Origin: Candidatus Woesearchaeota archaeon
GTDB taxonomy: Archaea; Nanobdellota; Nanobdellia; Woesearchaeales; GW2011-AR4
Assembly (NCBI GenBank): GCA_016185915.1
Contig: JACPMP010000103.1
Coordinates: 1-5,290, forward strand
DNA length: 5,290 bases
Direction: 5' to 3'
Shown: positions 5,255 through 5,290 of the stretch, piece by piece
Position numbering within the stretch: position 1 is the first letter of the stretch
Layout: each line of letters opens with the position of its first letter
Notes under the pieces: generated by a model
Database searches by the model: none
The model's input: only the letters and a program-made list of their open reading frames with translations
What the model was told of the DNA's origin: nothing
Position numbers and translations under genes: made by a program

Positions 5255-5290
5255 ATGAATAAAGAAAAAGAGGATACCCAATATATAAAA
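5255..5290 (+). CDS. Possible start of a plus-strand gene (partial)
   Basis: An open frame of 12 codons runs to the window end, reading MNKEKEDTQYIK. The product is not recognisable. GGTGGAG (5239-5245) lies nine bases before the ATG. An in-frame ATG at 5231 would add eight residues, but it has no ribosome binding site and lies at the hairpin loop, so 5255 is preferred. The other strand is also open here, so this is a weak call that needs the next few hundred bases. Confidence 0.35.
   Translation, partial: MNKEKEDTQYIK

Noticed and set aside
5163..5290. Minus-strand open frames running in from the right edge
   Set aside because: Two frames are open but run through the hairpin, end near or inside the insertion-sequence end, and show no recognisable protein motif.

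Overview
The window looks archaeal. It is AT-rich. TTTATATA-type TATA boxes lie at sensible distances upstream of several starts, ribosome binding sites are of the GGGGGTG kind, and one gene joins an AbrB-like DNA-binding domain to a PhoU-like domain, an arrangement I know mainly from archaea. The exact lineage cannot be fixed from this sequence; a DPANN or other low-GC archaeon is a guess.

Layout, left to right: (1) positions 1-921, minus strand: the N-terminal glutamine amidotransferase half of a PurF-like amidophosphoribosyltransferase, cut off by the window edge. (2) 922-1443: an AT-rich spacer with several TATA boxes, a 12-bp direct repeat and a previously unlisted 42-codon minus-strand small gene (1070-1198). 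(3) 1444-2349, plus strand: an AbrB-PhoU regulator starting at TTG. (4) 2350-3738, minus strand: a 462-residue protein of the aminoglycoside phosphotransferase / choline-kinase-like fold. Its stop codon abuts the stop codon of the PhoU gene with no spacer. (5) 3862-5155: a complete 1,294-bp insertion sequence with 16-bp imperfect terminal inverted repeats, a 5-bp TTTAT target duplication, one DDE transposase gene and its own hairpin/T-tract terminator. (6) 5156-5290: a short stretch with a TATA-like site, a GC-rich hairpin and the possible first 12 codons of a plus-strand gene.

The genes do not form one pathway. PurF would feed purine synthesis, the PhoU-like protein is an orphan regulator with no phosphate transporter beside it, and the kinase-like protein has no informative partner. 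The insertion sequence sits in the divergent promoter region between the kinase-like gene and the putative right-hand gene. The most interesting features are two tandem perfect hairpins over the start of the transposase gene, the degenerate kinase-like protein, the small gene at 1070-1198, and a hairpin that buries the candidate ribosome binding site of the right-hand gene.
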